From positions 1 to 12,964 of the forward strand of contig DATBDZ010000325.1 of the NCBI GenBank assembly GCA_036276235.1: a DNA stretch of 12,964 bases, written 5' to 3'. This stretch comes from JANWHF01 sp036276235 (lineage in GTDB: Bacteria > Planctomycetota > Phycisphaerae > Tepidisphaerales > Tepidisphaeraceae). Below, piece after piece: positions 7,319-12,964 of the stretch; position 1 is the stretch's first letter, and each line of letters begins with the position of its first letter. Position numbers and translations under genes: made by a program. The notes beneath the pieces are model-generated. The model saw nothing but the letters and a program-made list of their open reading frames with translations, had not been told where the DNA came from and ran no database searches.

Positions 7319-7534
7319 TCAGGCTGCCTCGACTTCGACGAATTCCTTTCCGGCCTCGGTGGGAACCGGGTCGCCGGCATCGCGGCAGTCCTCAACATAA
7401 AGCTCGATCGCTTCGCGGATGTTTGACAGGGTCTGGGCCGGATCGTCCCCTTGGCTCACGCAGCCGGGCAATGCCGGCACACTCGCGACGTAGCCGCCGT
7501 CCGATTCTCTTTCCAGCACAACGGTGTAGCGCAT
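7319..7534 (-). CDS. Solitary HicB-like antitoxin-family protein
   Basis: A 71-residue protein of the HicB/UPF0150 type. The pattern YTVVLERESDGGYVASVPAL followed by PGCVSQGDDPAQTLSNIREA is diagnostic: a two-strand segment, the PALPGC turn, then the amphipathic helix. In type II HicAB systems HicB neutralises the HicA mRNA interferase. No HicA-like frame lies on either side, so this is an orphan or a repurposed regulator. It lacks an obvious C-terminal ribbon-helix-helix domain, ending in an acidic tail. I chose ATG 7534 rather than the in-frame ATG 7555 because AGGAG lies nine bases upstream (7544-7548) and the fold begins there. Confidence 0.82.
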   Translation of the reverse strand: MRYTVVLERESDGGYVASVPALPGCVSQGDDPAQTLSNIREAIELYVEDCRDAGDPVPTEAGKEFVEVEAA

Positions 7535-7543
7535 AGGTCGAGT

Positions 7544-7548
7544 CTCCT
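7544..7548 (-). promoter_or_regulatory. Ribosome-binding site fixing the HicB-like start
   Basis: AGGAG on the minus strand, nine bases before ATG 7534. The alternative ATG at 7555 lies upstream of it and would add seven residues outside the HicB fold. Confidence 0.6.
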
Positions 7549-7782
7549 GCTGCATTGTACCGCGGGTATCACGCCACGACCAACCACAGGCACTTGGCGC
7601 TCACAAAGACTTCACGTTCGTCTCCGGGACAGGCCATATAATCTTCATTCCTACGGATTCTGACCCGCAAGTGTAGCGCGCGGCTACAGGGGTGTTACAT
7701 TGGCCCTTCAGATCAGTTACACGACTTGCATCGTGATCAACGTCGTTAACTTGTTAATTCAAATTGTGCTGGAGGAGTTGCC

Positions 7783-7947
7783 GTGATCGATCTTTCCGCC
7801 CGTCCGACCTTGGCCGGGCTTTTGTCGCGGGTGCCGGAGCCGCGGATTGTTTTGGCGGCATTACTCCCACTGCGCTGGTTGGCGGTGGTGGGGCAGGTGA
7901 CGGCGGTTGCGGTAGCAGGCCGTCGTCAGGAAGGCCATTCCCAATAG
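7783..7947 (+). pseudogene. Truncated duplicate of the RegB-like kinase 5' end
   Basis: The GTG at 7783, with GGAGGA six bases upstream (7771-7776), begins a frame whose first 45 codons match the start of the intact kinase at 8560. By eye about 16 of 135 bases differ, mostly silently; only residues 16 and 18 change (R/P and P/R swapped). The match ends after VTAVAVA, and a short unrelated tail (GRRQEGHSQ) runs to TAG 7945-7947. The product would keep only the N-terminal segment and part of the first membrane helix, with no kinase domains. It ends inside the ribosome-binding site of the SUKH gene. It could be a duplication remnant, a recombination scar or a retained leader peptide. Confidence 0.85.
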
Positions 7948-7952
7948 GAGGG
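7946..7952 (+). promoter_or_regulatory. Ribosome-binding site overlapping the kinase-fragment stop codon
   Basis: AGGAGGG precedes GTG 7959 by six bases. The TAG stop of the truncated kinase frame (7945-7947) lies within it, so translation of the fragment would end on the SUKH initiation site, a layout that suits translational coupling. Confidence 0.7.
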
Positions 7953-7958
7953 CTACGA

Positions 7959-8411
7959 GTGTTCGAAAGGTACAAGCAGTTTGTTGGCGCTATAAAGCCA
8001 CCGAACCGATTTTGGCCGGTCACCGCGGATGAGATTGGCGCTGCGGAAGCTCGCCTCGGTCACGAATTCCCTTCAGAACTTCGCAAATTCTTTCAGGAGA
8101 TTGGTTACGGCTTTTATGGCGAAGGCATAAAGGATTCAAAACGGACCCATGTCAACAGAGTGATGGACCCGACATCGATTGCAGACATTCTCCTTGATAA
8201 ATCCGAGCCCTATCGTCCACACGAAGGCTTTCTCAATGGCGTGATGCCGTTTTTTGATTTAGGTGAGTCAACATTCTTGGTCCTTAAGCCCAAGACCACT
8301 TTGCCCAATCGAGTCTTTTGGCCCGACGGCGTGAAGGTTGTGAGTGAAAGCCTTATCGAGTTCTTTGAAGAGCTATACGTTCACGCCGACTTCTACCACA
8401 AATCGACTTAA
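7959..8411 (+). CDS. SMI1/KNR4 (SUKH) family protein, putative immunity protein
   Basis: A 150-residue soluble protein of the SUKH superfamily, which includes many immunity proteins of polymorphic toxin systems. The diagnostic region is VTADEIGAAEARLGHEFPSE at 21-40, followed by LRKFFQEIGYGFYG at 41-54. The usual late strand follows (FFDLGESTFLVLKP at 98-111), and a C-terminal helix SLIEFFEELY closes the domain. The GTG at 7959 is chosen because AGGAGGG (7946-7952) lies six bases upstream. A longer frame from 7764 would only read the kinase fragment out of frame. Its G+C content is visibly lower than that of the flanking kinase sequence, suggesting horizontal acquisition. No toxin gene is present, so it may be an orphan immunity gene. 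Confidence 0.85.
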   Translation: MFERYKQFVGAIKPPNRFWPVTADEIGAAEARLGHEFPSELRKFFQEIGYGFYGEGIKDSKRTHVNRVMDPTSIADILLDKSEPYRPHEGFLNGVMPFFDLGESTFLVLKPKTTLPNRVFWPDGVKVVSESLIEFFEELYVHADFYHKST

Positions 8412-8547
8412 AGCAACTTAGTGGCTCGCGCTCCCCCGCTGGCTGCGCCACGGGTTCTTGCGACGGTTCACCTTCCACCGGCGCAACAACCGCCGCGCGC
8501 AACATTGCACTACATTTGATAGATTTACGCGACTTGAAGCGGCTGTT

Positions 8548-8553
8548 GGAGGA
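8548..8553 (+). promoter_or_regulatory. Ribosome-binding site fixing the kinase start
   Basis: GGAGGA lies six bases upstream of GTG 8560, at the same spacing as in the truncated copy. It rules against the longer frame from 8458. Confidence 0.75.
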
Positions 8554-8559
8554 CCTTCG

Positions 8560-9867
8560 GTGATCGATCTTTCCGCCCGCCCAACCCTGGCCGGGCTATT
8601 GTCTCCCGTGCGGGAGCCGCGGATTGTTTTGGCGGCTTTGTTGCCGCTGCGCTGGTTGGCGGTGGTGGGGCAGGTGACGGCGGTGGCGGTGGCCGCCTGG
8701 GGGTTGCATTTTCGGTTGCCGATTGGGCCTATTGCTCTTGTGATTGGGGCTACGGCGCTTTCGAATTTGATTCTGACATCCTGGATGAAGCTGGGGCGGA
8801 CGCCGGCTTGGCTGGTGCAGGTTACTTTGTTGATTGACATTTTCTTGCTGACGGGATTGCTCTATCTCACGGGTGGGCCGGCCAATCCGTTTGCGGCGCT
8901 TTATCTGGTGCATGTGGCGATGGCGGTCAGCGTGCTGGGGGCGGGGTGGTCGTGGATGTTTGTGGCGGTGATTGCCGCCTGTTATGGCGTGCTGCTGGAA
9001 TTCCATCATCCGCTGGAGCGCGGCAACCAGCAGTTGCCGGCGTGGGAGTTCGCCACCGGAAGCTGGATCGCGCTCGTGCTTGTCTCCGCGCTGATCGCGG
9101 CGTTCATCGGGCGGGTGAGCTGGAACCTGCGGCAGCGCGAGCATGAGCTGGCCTCCATGCGCGAGCGGGCGGCGCGCAGCGAGCAGCTTGCGGCACTGAC
9201 CACGCTCGCCGCCGGGGCGGCTCATGAACTGAACACGCCGCTGGGGACGATCGCCGTGGTCGCGAAGGAGTTGGAGCTGAGCCGCGATGCTTCGGCGGAT
9301 GCGGATGATCCGGTGATCGACGATGCGCGGCTCATTCGCCGTGAGGTGGATCGTTGCCGCGGCATTCTCAATCGCATGCGCGTGGACATCGGCGAAGAGC
9401 CGGCTCACGGAAATGAAGTGCCGCTGGCGGATCTAATCGCGCGGCTGCGGGAGAGCTTGCAGCCGTCCGAGCAATCGCGGCTGGCGGTGAAGACTGCTGG
9501 CGATATTGAAATCATTCATGGGCCGGCGCGGGCGCTGGAGCAGAGCCTGCTGGTGCTGGTGCGAAATGCGTTTGATGCATCGCCGGCAGACAAGATCGTG
9601 GAGCTGCGGATTGAGTCGGTTGATGGGCAGATACGGTTTGAGGTGCGCGATCGGGGAGCGGGGATGTCGCAGGAGATGATCCGCCGCGCGGGCGAGCCGT
9701 TCTATACGACCAAGGAGCCGGGGCAGGGGATGGGCTTGGGATTGTTTCTGGTGCGCCTTGTCGCAGAGCGCTGCGGCGCGACATTTAGAATAGAATCAAA
9801 GGTTGGCGAAGGGACGGTCTGCACATTCGATCTGCCGGTGGAGAGCCGCGATGGCAACCACATATAA
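8560..9867 (+). CDS. regB: RegB/PrrB-like membrane redox-sensing histidine kinase
   Basis: A 435-residue sensor kinase. About six hydrophobic segments lie between residues 25 and 186, as in RegB. The heptapeptide GGPANPF (105-111) matches the GGxxNPF quinone-binding motif of RegB. The dimerisation domain has TLAAGAAHELNTPLGTIA with phosphoacceptor His222. Cys266 in RCRGIL could correspond to the redox-active Cys265 of RegB; this is recalled from the family and not aligned. The ATPase domain shows an N box (Asn336 in LVRNAFDAS), the DRGAGMS G1 box at 364-370 and a TTKEPGQGMGLGLFL G2 region at 383-397. It should autophosphorylate according to quinone or redox state and pass phosphate to the overlapping regulator. 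I take the GTG at 8560 because of the strong GGAGGA site and because the truncated copy at 7783 begins identically. Confidence 0.9.
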   Translation: MIDLSARPTLAGLLSPVREPRIVLAALLPLRWLAVVGQVTAVAVAAWGLHFRLPIGPIALVIGATALSNLILTSWMKLGRTPAWLVQVTLLIDIFLLTGLLYLTGGPANPFAALYLVHVAMAVSVLGAGWSWMFVAVIAACYGVLLEFHHPLERGNQQLPAWEFATGSWIALVLVSALIAAFIGRVSWNLRQREHELASMRERAARSEQLAALTTLAAGAAHELNTPLGTIAVVAKELELSRDASADADDPVIDDARLIRREVDRCRGILNRMRVDIGEEPAHGNEVPLADLIARLRESLQPSEQSRLAVKTAGDIEIIHGPARALEQSLLVLVRNAFDASPADKIVELRIESVDGQIRFEVRDRGAGMSQEMIRRAGEPFYTTKEPGQGMGLGLFLVRLVAERCGATFRIESKVGEGTVCTFDLPVESRDGNHI

Positions 9868-10426
9868 AGAACCCGCACAGAAGGAAGCGAAAGGGGAGCC
9901 GGGAAGGCCGCGCAAGTTTCTGGTGGTGGATGATGATGCCATCTTCCGCGAGCGGCTGGTAAAGGCGATCATCGCGCGCGGGATGGAAGCGCAGGGAGCC
10001 GGCAGCGGCGAAGATGCGATCGCCCTGGCGCGCAAGATCCAGCCGCAGGCGGCGGTGGTCGATTTGCGCATGCCGGGAATGTCCGGGCTCGATCTGGTGC
10101 GCGAGCTGATCAGCGTGCATCCTGCGTTGCAGATCGTGGTGCTCACGGGCTACGGCAGCATCGCGACGGCGGTGGAAGCCGTCCATCGCGGCGCGATCAA
10201 TTATCTGCAAAAGCCGCTGGATGCGGATCAGATCCTGGCGGCGTTTGATAAGGACGCCGACGCGATGACAGCGGAAACGACGCCGTCTTTGGCGCGCGTG
10301 GAGTGGGAGCATATCCAGCGCGTGCTGACGGATTGCGAAGGCAACATCTCGCTGGCGGCGCGGAAATTGGGATTGCATCGAAGATCGCTGCAGAGGAAGT
10401 TGGGGAAGTTTCCGCCGTTGGAGTAG
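9851..10426 (+). CDS. regA: RegA/PrrA-like response regulator with Fis-type HTH
   Basis: A 191-residue response regulator. The receiver domain covers about 22-133: acidic residues Asp27-29 (VVDDD), phosphoacceptor Asp71 in VVDLRMPGMSGLDL, Thr99 in VVLTGYGSIATAV and Lys121 in YLQKPLD. After a short linker, residues 148-186 (VEWEHIQRVLTDCEGNISLA then RKLGLHRRSLQRKL) form a Fis-type helix-turn-helix closely resembling RegA/PrrA. It overlaps the kinase gene by 17 bases, so the pair is cotranscribed and probably translationally coupled. In proteobacteria RegA controls respiration, carbon and nitrogen fixation and photosynthesis genes; targets here are unknown. The ATG at 9851 has GGAG seven bases upstream. 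An in-frame start at 9803 would lie well inside the kinase gene. Confidence 0.92.
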   Translation: MATTYKEPAQKEAKGEPGRPRKFLVVDDDAIFRERLVKAIIARGMEAQGAGSGEDAIALARKIQPQAAVVDLRMPGMSGLDLVRELISVHPALQIVVLTGYGSIATAVEAVHRGAINYLQKPLDADQILAAFDKDADAMTAETTPSLARVEWEHIQRVLTDCEGNISLAARKLGLHRRSLQRKLGKFPPLE

Positions 10427-10470
10427 GGGGGGCGTTCATTCATCGTTCGCGCGGACGGGGCAATACGCCC

Positions 10471-10711
10471 GTAGGGGCGAACCTTGTGTTCGCCCTGCGT
10501 CGTTTACGCGAACCGCACCGGGCGAACACGAGGTTCCCCCCTACGGGGTGGGTGTCGTTTGCGCGCGGCAGGTGGGTGAACACAAGGTTACCCCCTACGA
10601 AATGCCCGGCGTCGTTTGCGCGAACAGCGCCGGGTGAACACAAGGTTCACCCCTACGGGGGAGGCGAGTTTTATGCGAACCGCACCGGGCGAACACGAGG
10701 TTCGCCCCTAC
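10471..10711. repeat. Array of five 25-bp hairpin repeats
   Basis: Units lie at 10471-10495 (inverted), 10520-10544, 10574-10598, 10632-10656 and 10687-10711. The consensus begins GGGCGAAC, has an ACRAG loop, continues GTTCGCCC and ends CTAC. Each can fold as an 8-bp stem with a 5-base loop. Intervals are 49-58 bases, and most spacers share a CGTCGTTT..GCGAACCGCACC-like block, so repeat plus spacer was amplified together. Three units pair perfectly, one of them by a compensatory C-to-T/G-to-A change (10632). The array fills the 360-base gap between regA and the STN-like gene and may limit read-through from regA. Confidence 0.85.
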
Positions 10712-10785
10712 GAATCGTCCTCGCGCGAAAATTGGGGTTGGCCGTCGTATAGGTGGTGAATTCCATTTGAAAGGAAAGGAAACCT

Positions 10786-11628
10786 ATGCGAATCGTCTCT
10801 GGAAGATCCGTCGTGTGGCTCGGGATCGCGATGGCTGTTCTGATGCCGTTACTCAATTGCCCGACGGCGTTGGCGCAGGGCTTGTTCGGCGACCCGACGA
10901 CGCGGCCGACGAAAGTGCTGCCGGAATTCAAATATGACGGCACGCTCGACGGCGCGATCGCCAAGCTGCAGGAGGCGGATCCGAGCTTGCGGGTGATGGT
11001 GGTCTGGCCGACGGGGGCGGCGACGGATGAGCCGCATATCTCGCTGGCGCTGCGAAATGTGACGGCCGTGGATGTGCTGGATGTCATGGCGACGGCGTAT
11101 CAGGCGATTGGGATCAAGATAGTTTCGGCCGCCAGCGGGGAAATCTATATCATCAACGTGCAGGTGCAGCCGTCAGAGCAGCGGCGGCGGGGCGGGCGCG
11201 GTGCCGATCCCGTCAACGGGGGGGGAGGCGGCGCGCCGCAACAGTATATCGTGCGCGTGTATAACCTGGCCGGGCCTGTAAATGCGTGGATCAACGACAA
11301 CCTCGGGCCTGTCAAGGACGAGGACTTTGCGGCCGCAAAAGGCAAGGCGATGGACGCGATTCTTTCGCTCTTGCAGGCGACTTTGACGCAGCTTCCGGAT
11401 GAGACAACCAAGCCGTTGCTGCAAGTGCACGAGCCGACCGTCAGTGTTGTCTTCCGCGGTAGTCCGCGGCAATTGGAGGCGGTGGAAGAGGCGATGCATG
11501 TTCTTCCGGGCTATGGCAGTTCCCTGTCGCGGCAGAGGAGCAACGACCTGACAGCGCGCGTGGCCGCGCTTGAGAAGGAAATCTCGCAGCTTAAGAGCCA
11601 GAATGCATCCGGGGCGCGCGGCAAATGA
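10786..11628 (+). CDS. Secreted protein with STN/secretin-N-like domains and C-terminal coiled coil
   Basis: A 280-residue exported protein. The signal peptide covers 1-30 with an ALA-Q cleavage site. Residues 43-126 look like an STN or secretin-N-type domain: a 'DGTLDGAIAKLQEADPSL' helix, then HISLALRNVTAVDVLDVMAT and a closing GEIYIINVQ strand. A Gly/Arg-rich linker (133-150) leads to a second strand-helix-strand region at 153-238 (YIVRVYNLAG; LLQVHEPTVSVVFRGSPRQL). Residues 252-274 form a short coiled coil (LTARVAALEKEISQLK). No secretin pore domain follows, so it is not a full secretin. AAGGA precedes the ATG by five bases. The ECF sigma gene begins 21 bases after its stop, so the two are in one operon; a periplasmic signal-input role is inferred. 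Confidence 0.75.
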   Translation: MRIVSGRSVVWLGIAMAVLMPLLNCPTALAQGLFGDPTTRPTKVLPEFKYDGTLDGAIAKLQEADPSLRVMVVWPTGAATDEPHISLALRNVTAVDVLDVMATAYQAIGIKIVSAASGEIYIINVQVQPSEQRRRGGRGADPVNGGGGGAPQQYIVRVYNLAGPVNAWINDNLGPVKDEDFAAAKGKAMDAILSLLQATLTQLPDETTKPLLQVHEPTVSVVFRGSPRQLEAVEEAMHVLPGYGSSLSRQRSNDLTARVAALEKEISQLKSQNASGARGK

Positions 11629-11649
11629 GAGCCGCGTGAAGGAGTTGGC

Positions 11650-12231
11650 GTGTCGATCGATCGGGCACTTTTCGCGGAAAGGGATTGCGTGTCCGAGCCG
11701 CCGGATGACGTGATCTGTGATCTCACCGCCCGGATGGCGGCGGGGGACGCGCGGGCGATCGAATCGTTTTTCAATCGCTACTTTCAGTTTCTGTATGAAC
11801 AGGCTCGTCGCGCCAGCCGGCGCGACGAAGCCTTTTGTCTGGATGTGGTGCAGGATGGATTGCTTCGCGTGATTCGCTCGATTCGCCGAACGGAAACGGA
11901 AGGCCAGTTGCTCGGGTGGCTCAAGCTGGTGATTCGCACGACGGCGTACGATCGGCTCAAGACAGAGCAGCGACGAAAAACGCATGAGGCGATGTTTGTC
12001 GGAGATGCACCCGTCTCCGAATCTCGGGTCGATGACGATCAACTGGAACGGCTTGGCGATGAAATCAGCCGGCTCGATCCAACGCTGGCGCGGATGATTG
12101 AATTGCGGTACGAGCGGGATTGGACGTTATCGCGGATCGCGGCGGCGTTTGGGTTGTCGGTGGGGACGATCGATGGGCGGCTGCGACGGGCGTTGGGGCG
12201 GTTGCGGGAGAGGTTGGAGGAGGAATGTTGA
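11650..12231 (+). CDS. ECF-type sigma-70 factor
   Basis: A 193-residue soluble ECF sigma factor. Region 2 covers about 25-108, with DVVQDGLLRVIRSIR at 65-79 as the core-binding/-10 element part and LLGWLKLVIRTTAYDRLK at 87-104. Region 4 covers about 132-189, where SRIAAAFGLSVGTIDGRLRR is the -35-recognition helix-turn-helix. There is no membrane segment, unlike the sigma factor at 210-1106. The GTG start at 11650 has AAGGAG five bases upstream. It follows the STN-like gene by 21 bases and precedes a single-pass membrane protein that could act as its anti-sigma partner. An ATG at 12225 overlaps its stop codon but leads directly into repeat sequence. Confidence 0.9.
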   Translation: MSIDRALFAERDCVSEPPDDVICDLTARMAAGDARAIESFFNRYFQFLYEQARRASRRDEAFCLDVVQDGLLRVIRSIRRTETEGQLLGWLKLVIRTTAYDRLKTEQRRKTHEAMFVGDAPVSESRVDDDQLERLGDEISRLDPTLARMIELRYERDWTLSRIAAAFGLSVGTIDGRLRRALGRLRERLEEEC

Positions 12232-12256
12232 CTCGTCGCAAGTTACAGAATCGCTC

Positions 12257-12316
12257 GTGGCATGGGCGTCTCGCCCGTGATCCGGGCGAAGAACACGGGC
12301 GAGACGCCCGTGCCAC
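12257..12316. repeat. Dispersed inverted repeat 1 downstream of the ECF sigma gene
   Basis: Arms 12257-12279 and 12294-12316 match over 23 bp with one mismatch, around a 14-base loop. The core GGGCGTCTCGCCC is itself nearly palindromic within each arm, the same design as at 1269-1345. No T-run follows, so it looks like a REP/MITE-type element and not a dedicated terminator. Confidence 0.85.
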
Positions 12317-12330
12317 ATCCCCTCACCCTG

Positions 12331-12358
12331 CCCTCTCCCCTGAGTACAGGGGAGAGGG
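12331..12358. repeat. Dispersed hairpin repeat 2
   Basis: CCCTCTCCCCTG and CAGGGGAGAGGG pair perfectly over 12 bp with an AGTA loop. It is unrelated in sequence to the inverted repeats on either side and starts 15 bases after the first one. Confidence 0.85.
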
Positions 12359-12396
12359 TTCTGAGTGCGCATTCGCACGCTGGGGAAATTTCGGTG

Positions 12397-12450
12397 GGGT
12401 GGGTGTACTCGCCCACCACGAGGGCAAATGGTGGGCGAGTACACCCACCC
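12397..12450. repeat. Dispersed inverted repeat 3
   Basis: Arms 12397-12418 and 12429-12450 are perfect 22-bp reverse complements with a 10-base loop. The arms carry the GGTGGGTGTACTCGCCCACC core, which is again partly self-complementary. It ends 37 bases before the membrane protein start. Confidence 0.85.
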
Positions 12451-12487
12451 TACGTGGAATCTCTAATGTCTTTTGAGCAGGTGCGCC

Positions 12488-12964
12488 GTGCGTGAATTAC
12501 GAGATAATTTTGACGAGGCGTCCAACGTCATGCTCTCATCTGATGGCCTTAAACGCCGCGGGGAAATCCTGCAACTTGCGCAGGCGGCTGGAAAACGGCG
12601 GCGAATTCGCCGCCATGTTGTTCGTGGCGTGGTGATTGGCTGCCCTCTGCTTTTACTGGCTTTGGCCGCCTATCTACTAATGTATCCACGGCCCATCGAG
12701 GTGAAACCGGTTATCGTGAAGGATGTGACTCACGTCGCGCCGACGCCGGCGCAAGTTGTGACCTCTGTCATTCCGATCATCCACATCCAAACCGAAGCCG
12801 GCATTTCTGCGCGGCTCGCGGTTCATCCTCAGATGACCAACGTGCAATGGCTCAATGATGCTCAATTGCTCCAGCAGCTCGCCGACTCGGGGAAGGCCGG
12901 CGGGCTGGTTTATGTGGACAACACACCGATGCTGATCATGCCTGATGAATTGTCACTTCACTGA
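12488..12964 (+). CDS. Single-pass membrane protein, candidate partner of the upstream ECF sigma factor
   Basis: A 158-residue protein. About 45 charged N-terminal residues (LKRRGEILQLAQAAGKRRR at 21-39) would be cytoplasmic. A membrane helix spans about 46-66 (VRGVVIGCPLLLLALAAYLL), with positive residues before it, so the remaining 92 residues would be periplasmic. The C-terminal part ends LNDAQLLQQLADSGKAGGLV then MLIMPDE, a pattern I associate with membrane proteins next to planctomycete ECF genes. There is no zinc-binding anti-sigma motif, so anti-sigma function rests only on position and topology. I chose GTG 12488 because AGG lies seven bases upstream; an in-frame TTG at 12473 is possible. 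The stop codon coincides with the window end. Confidence 0.72.
   Translation: MRELRDNFDEASNVMLSSDGLKRRGEILQLAQAAGKRRRIRRHVVRGVVIGCPLLLLALAAYLLMYPRPIEVKPVIVKDVTHVAPTPAQVVTSVIPIIHIQTEAGISARLAVHPQMTNVQWLNDAQLLQQLADSGKAGGLVYVDNTPMLIMPDELSLH

Noticed and set aside
7637..7642. TATAAT as a plus-strand promoter -10 box
   Set aside because: No TTGACA-like box lies at 16-18 bases upstream; the best match (TTCACG at 7611) gives a 20-base spacer.
7764..7958. Longer N-terminus for the SUKH protein
   Set aside because: This part reads the kinase fragment out of frame, and a strong AGGAGGG site precedes GTG 7959.
8458..8559. 34-residue N-terminal extension of the kinase
   Set aside because: There is no ribosome-binding site at 8458, whereas GGAGGA precedes GTG 8560, and the truncated copy begins at the same residue.
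8596..9408. 270-aa minus-strand reading frame
   Set aside because: It is antisense to the kinase, with His/Arg/Gln-rich composition typical of a shadow frame.
10471..10711. CRISPR array
   Set aside because: Units are short and palindromic, the first is inverted, the spacers are related to one another, and no cas gene is nearby. A REP-like array explains it better.
10303..10752. 149-aa plus-strand frame over the hairpin array
   Set aside because: It starts inside regA in another frame, and its periodic GEHKVHPYGG-like words come from translating the repeats.
11173..12042. 289-aa minus-strand reading frame
   Set aside because: It is antisense to the STN-like and ECF sigma genes and has no domain pattern.
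12262..12495. 77-aa frame across the three hairpin repeats
   Set aside because: Its peptide is simply the translated inverted repeats, such as TGETPVP; it has no independent coding evidence.

Overview
The window is GC-rich bacterial chromosome, and I would place it in the Planctomycetota, probably a Phycisphaerae-type genome. This is inferred from the gene families and repeat style, with no marker gene to confirm it. Supporting signs are two ECF sigma factors (one with a C-terminal membrane anchor), an MJ0042-type zinc ribbon fused to a STAS domain, secreted proteins with STN/secretin-N-like segments, and intergenic spaces full of dispersed hairpin repeats.

Layout, left to right. A membrane-anchored ECF sigma factor (210-1106, minus) is divergent from a secreted alpha/beta-hydrolase (1507-3519, plus), with a nested palindromic repeat between them. 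From 3520 to 4608 lies over 1 kb without a convincing gene; it holds repeat remnants, a 157-bp MITE-like palindromic element and an AT-rich island. A minus-strand block follows: zinc-ribbon/STAS protein (4609-5340), an unrecognised 218-aa protein (5821-6477), a DUF4241-like protein (6600-7286) and a solitary HicB-like protein (7319-7534).

The plus strand then carries a truncated copy of a sensor-kinase 5' end (7783-7947), directly followed by an SMI1/KNR4 (SUKH) gene (7959-8411). Next come the full RegB-like membrane histidine kinase (8560-9867) and, overlapping it, a RegA-like response regulator with a Fis-type helix-turn-helix (9851-10426). The truncated copy matches the intact kinase over 45 codons, mostly with synonymous differences, and its stop codon lies inside the ribosome-binding site of the SUKH gene. 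The RegB/RegA pair would sense membrane redox or quinone state and regulate transcription.

A five-unit array of 25-bp hairpin repeats (10471-10711) separates the two-component genes from an apparent operon: a secreted STN-like protein (10786-11628), a soluble ECF sigma factor (11650-12231) and a single-pass membrane protein (12488-12964). The arrangement suggests an envelope-signalling sigma system, but three different hairpin repeats have accumulated between the sigma gene and its membrane partner.

The best candidates for something undescribed are the kinase-fragment/SUKH arrangement, the STN-ECF-membrane protein operon, and the hairpin array with a compensatory base-pair change.
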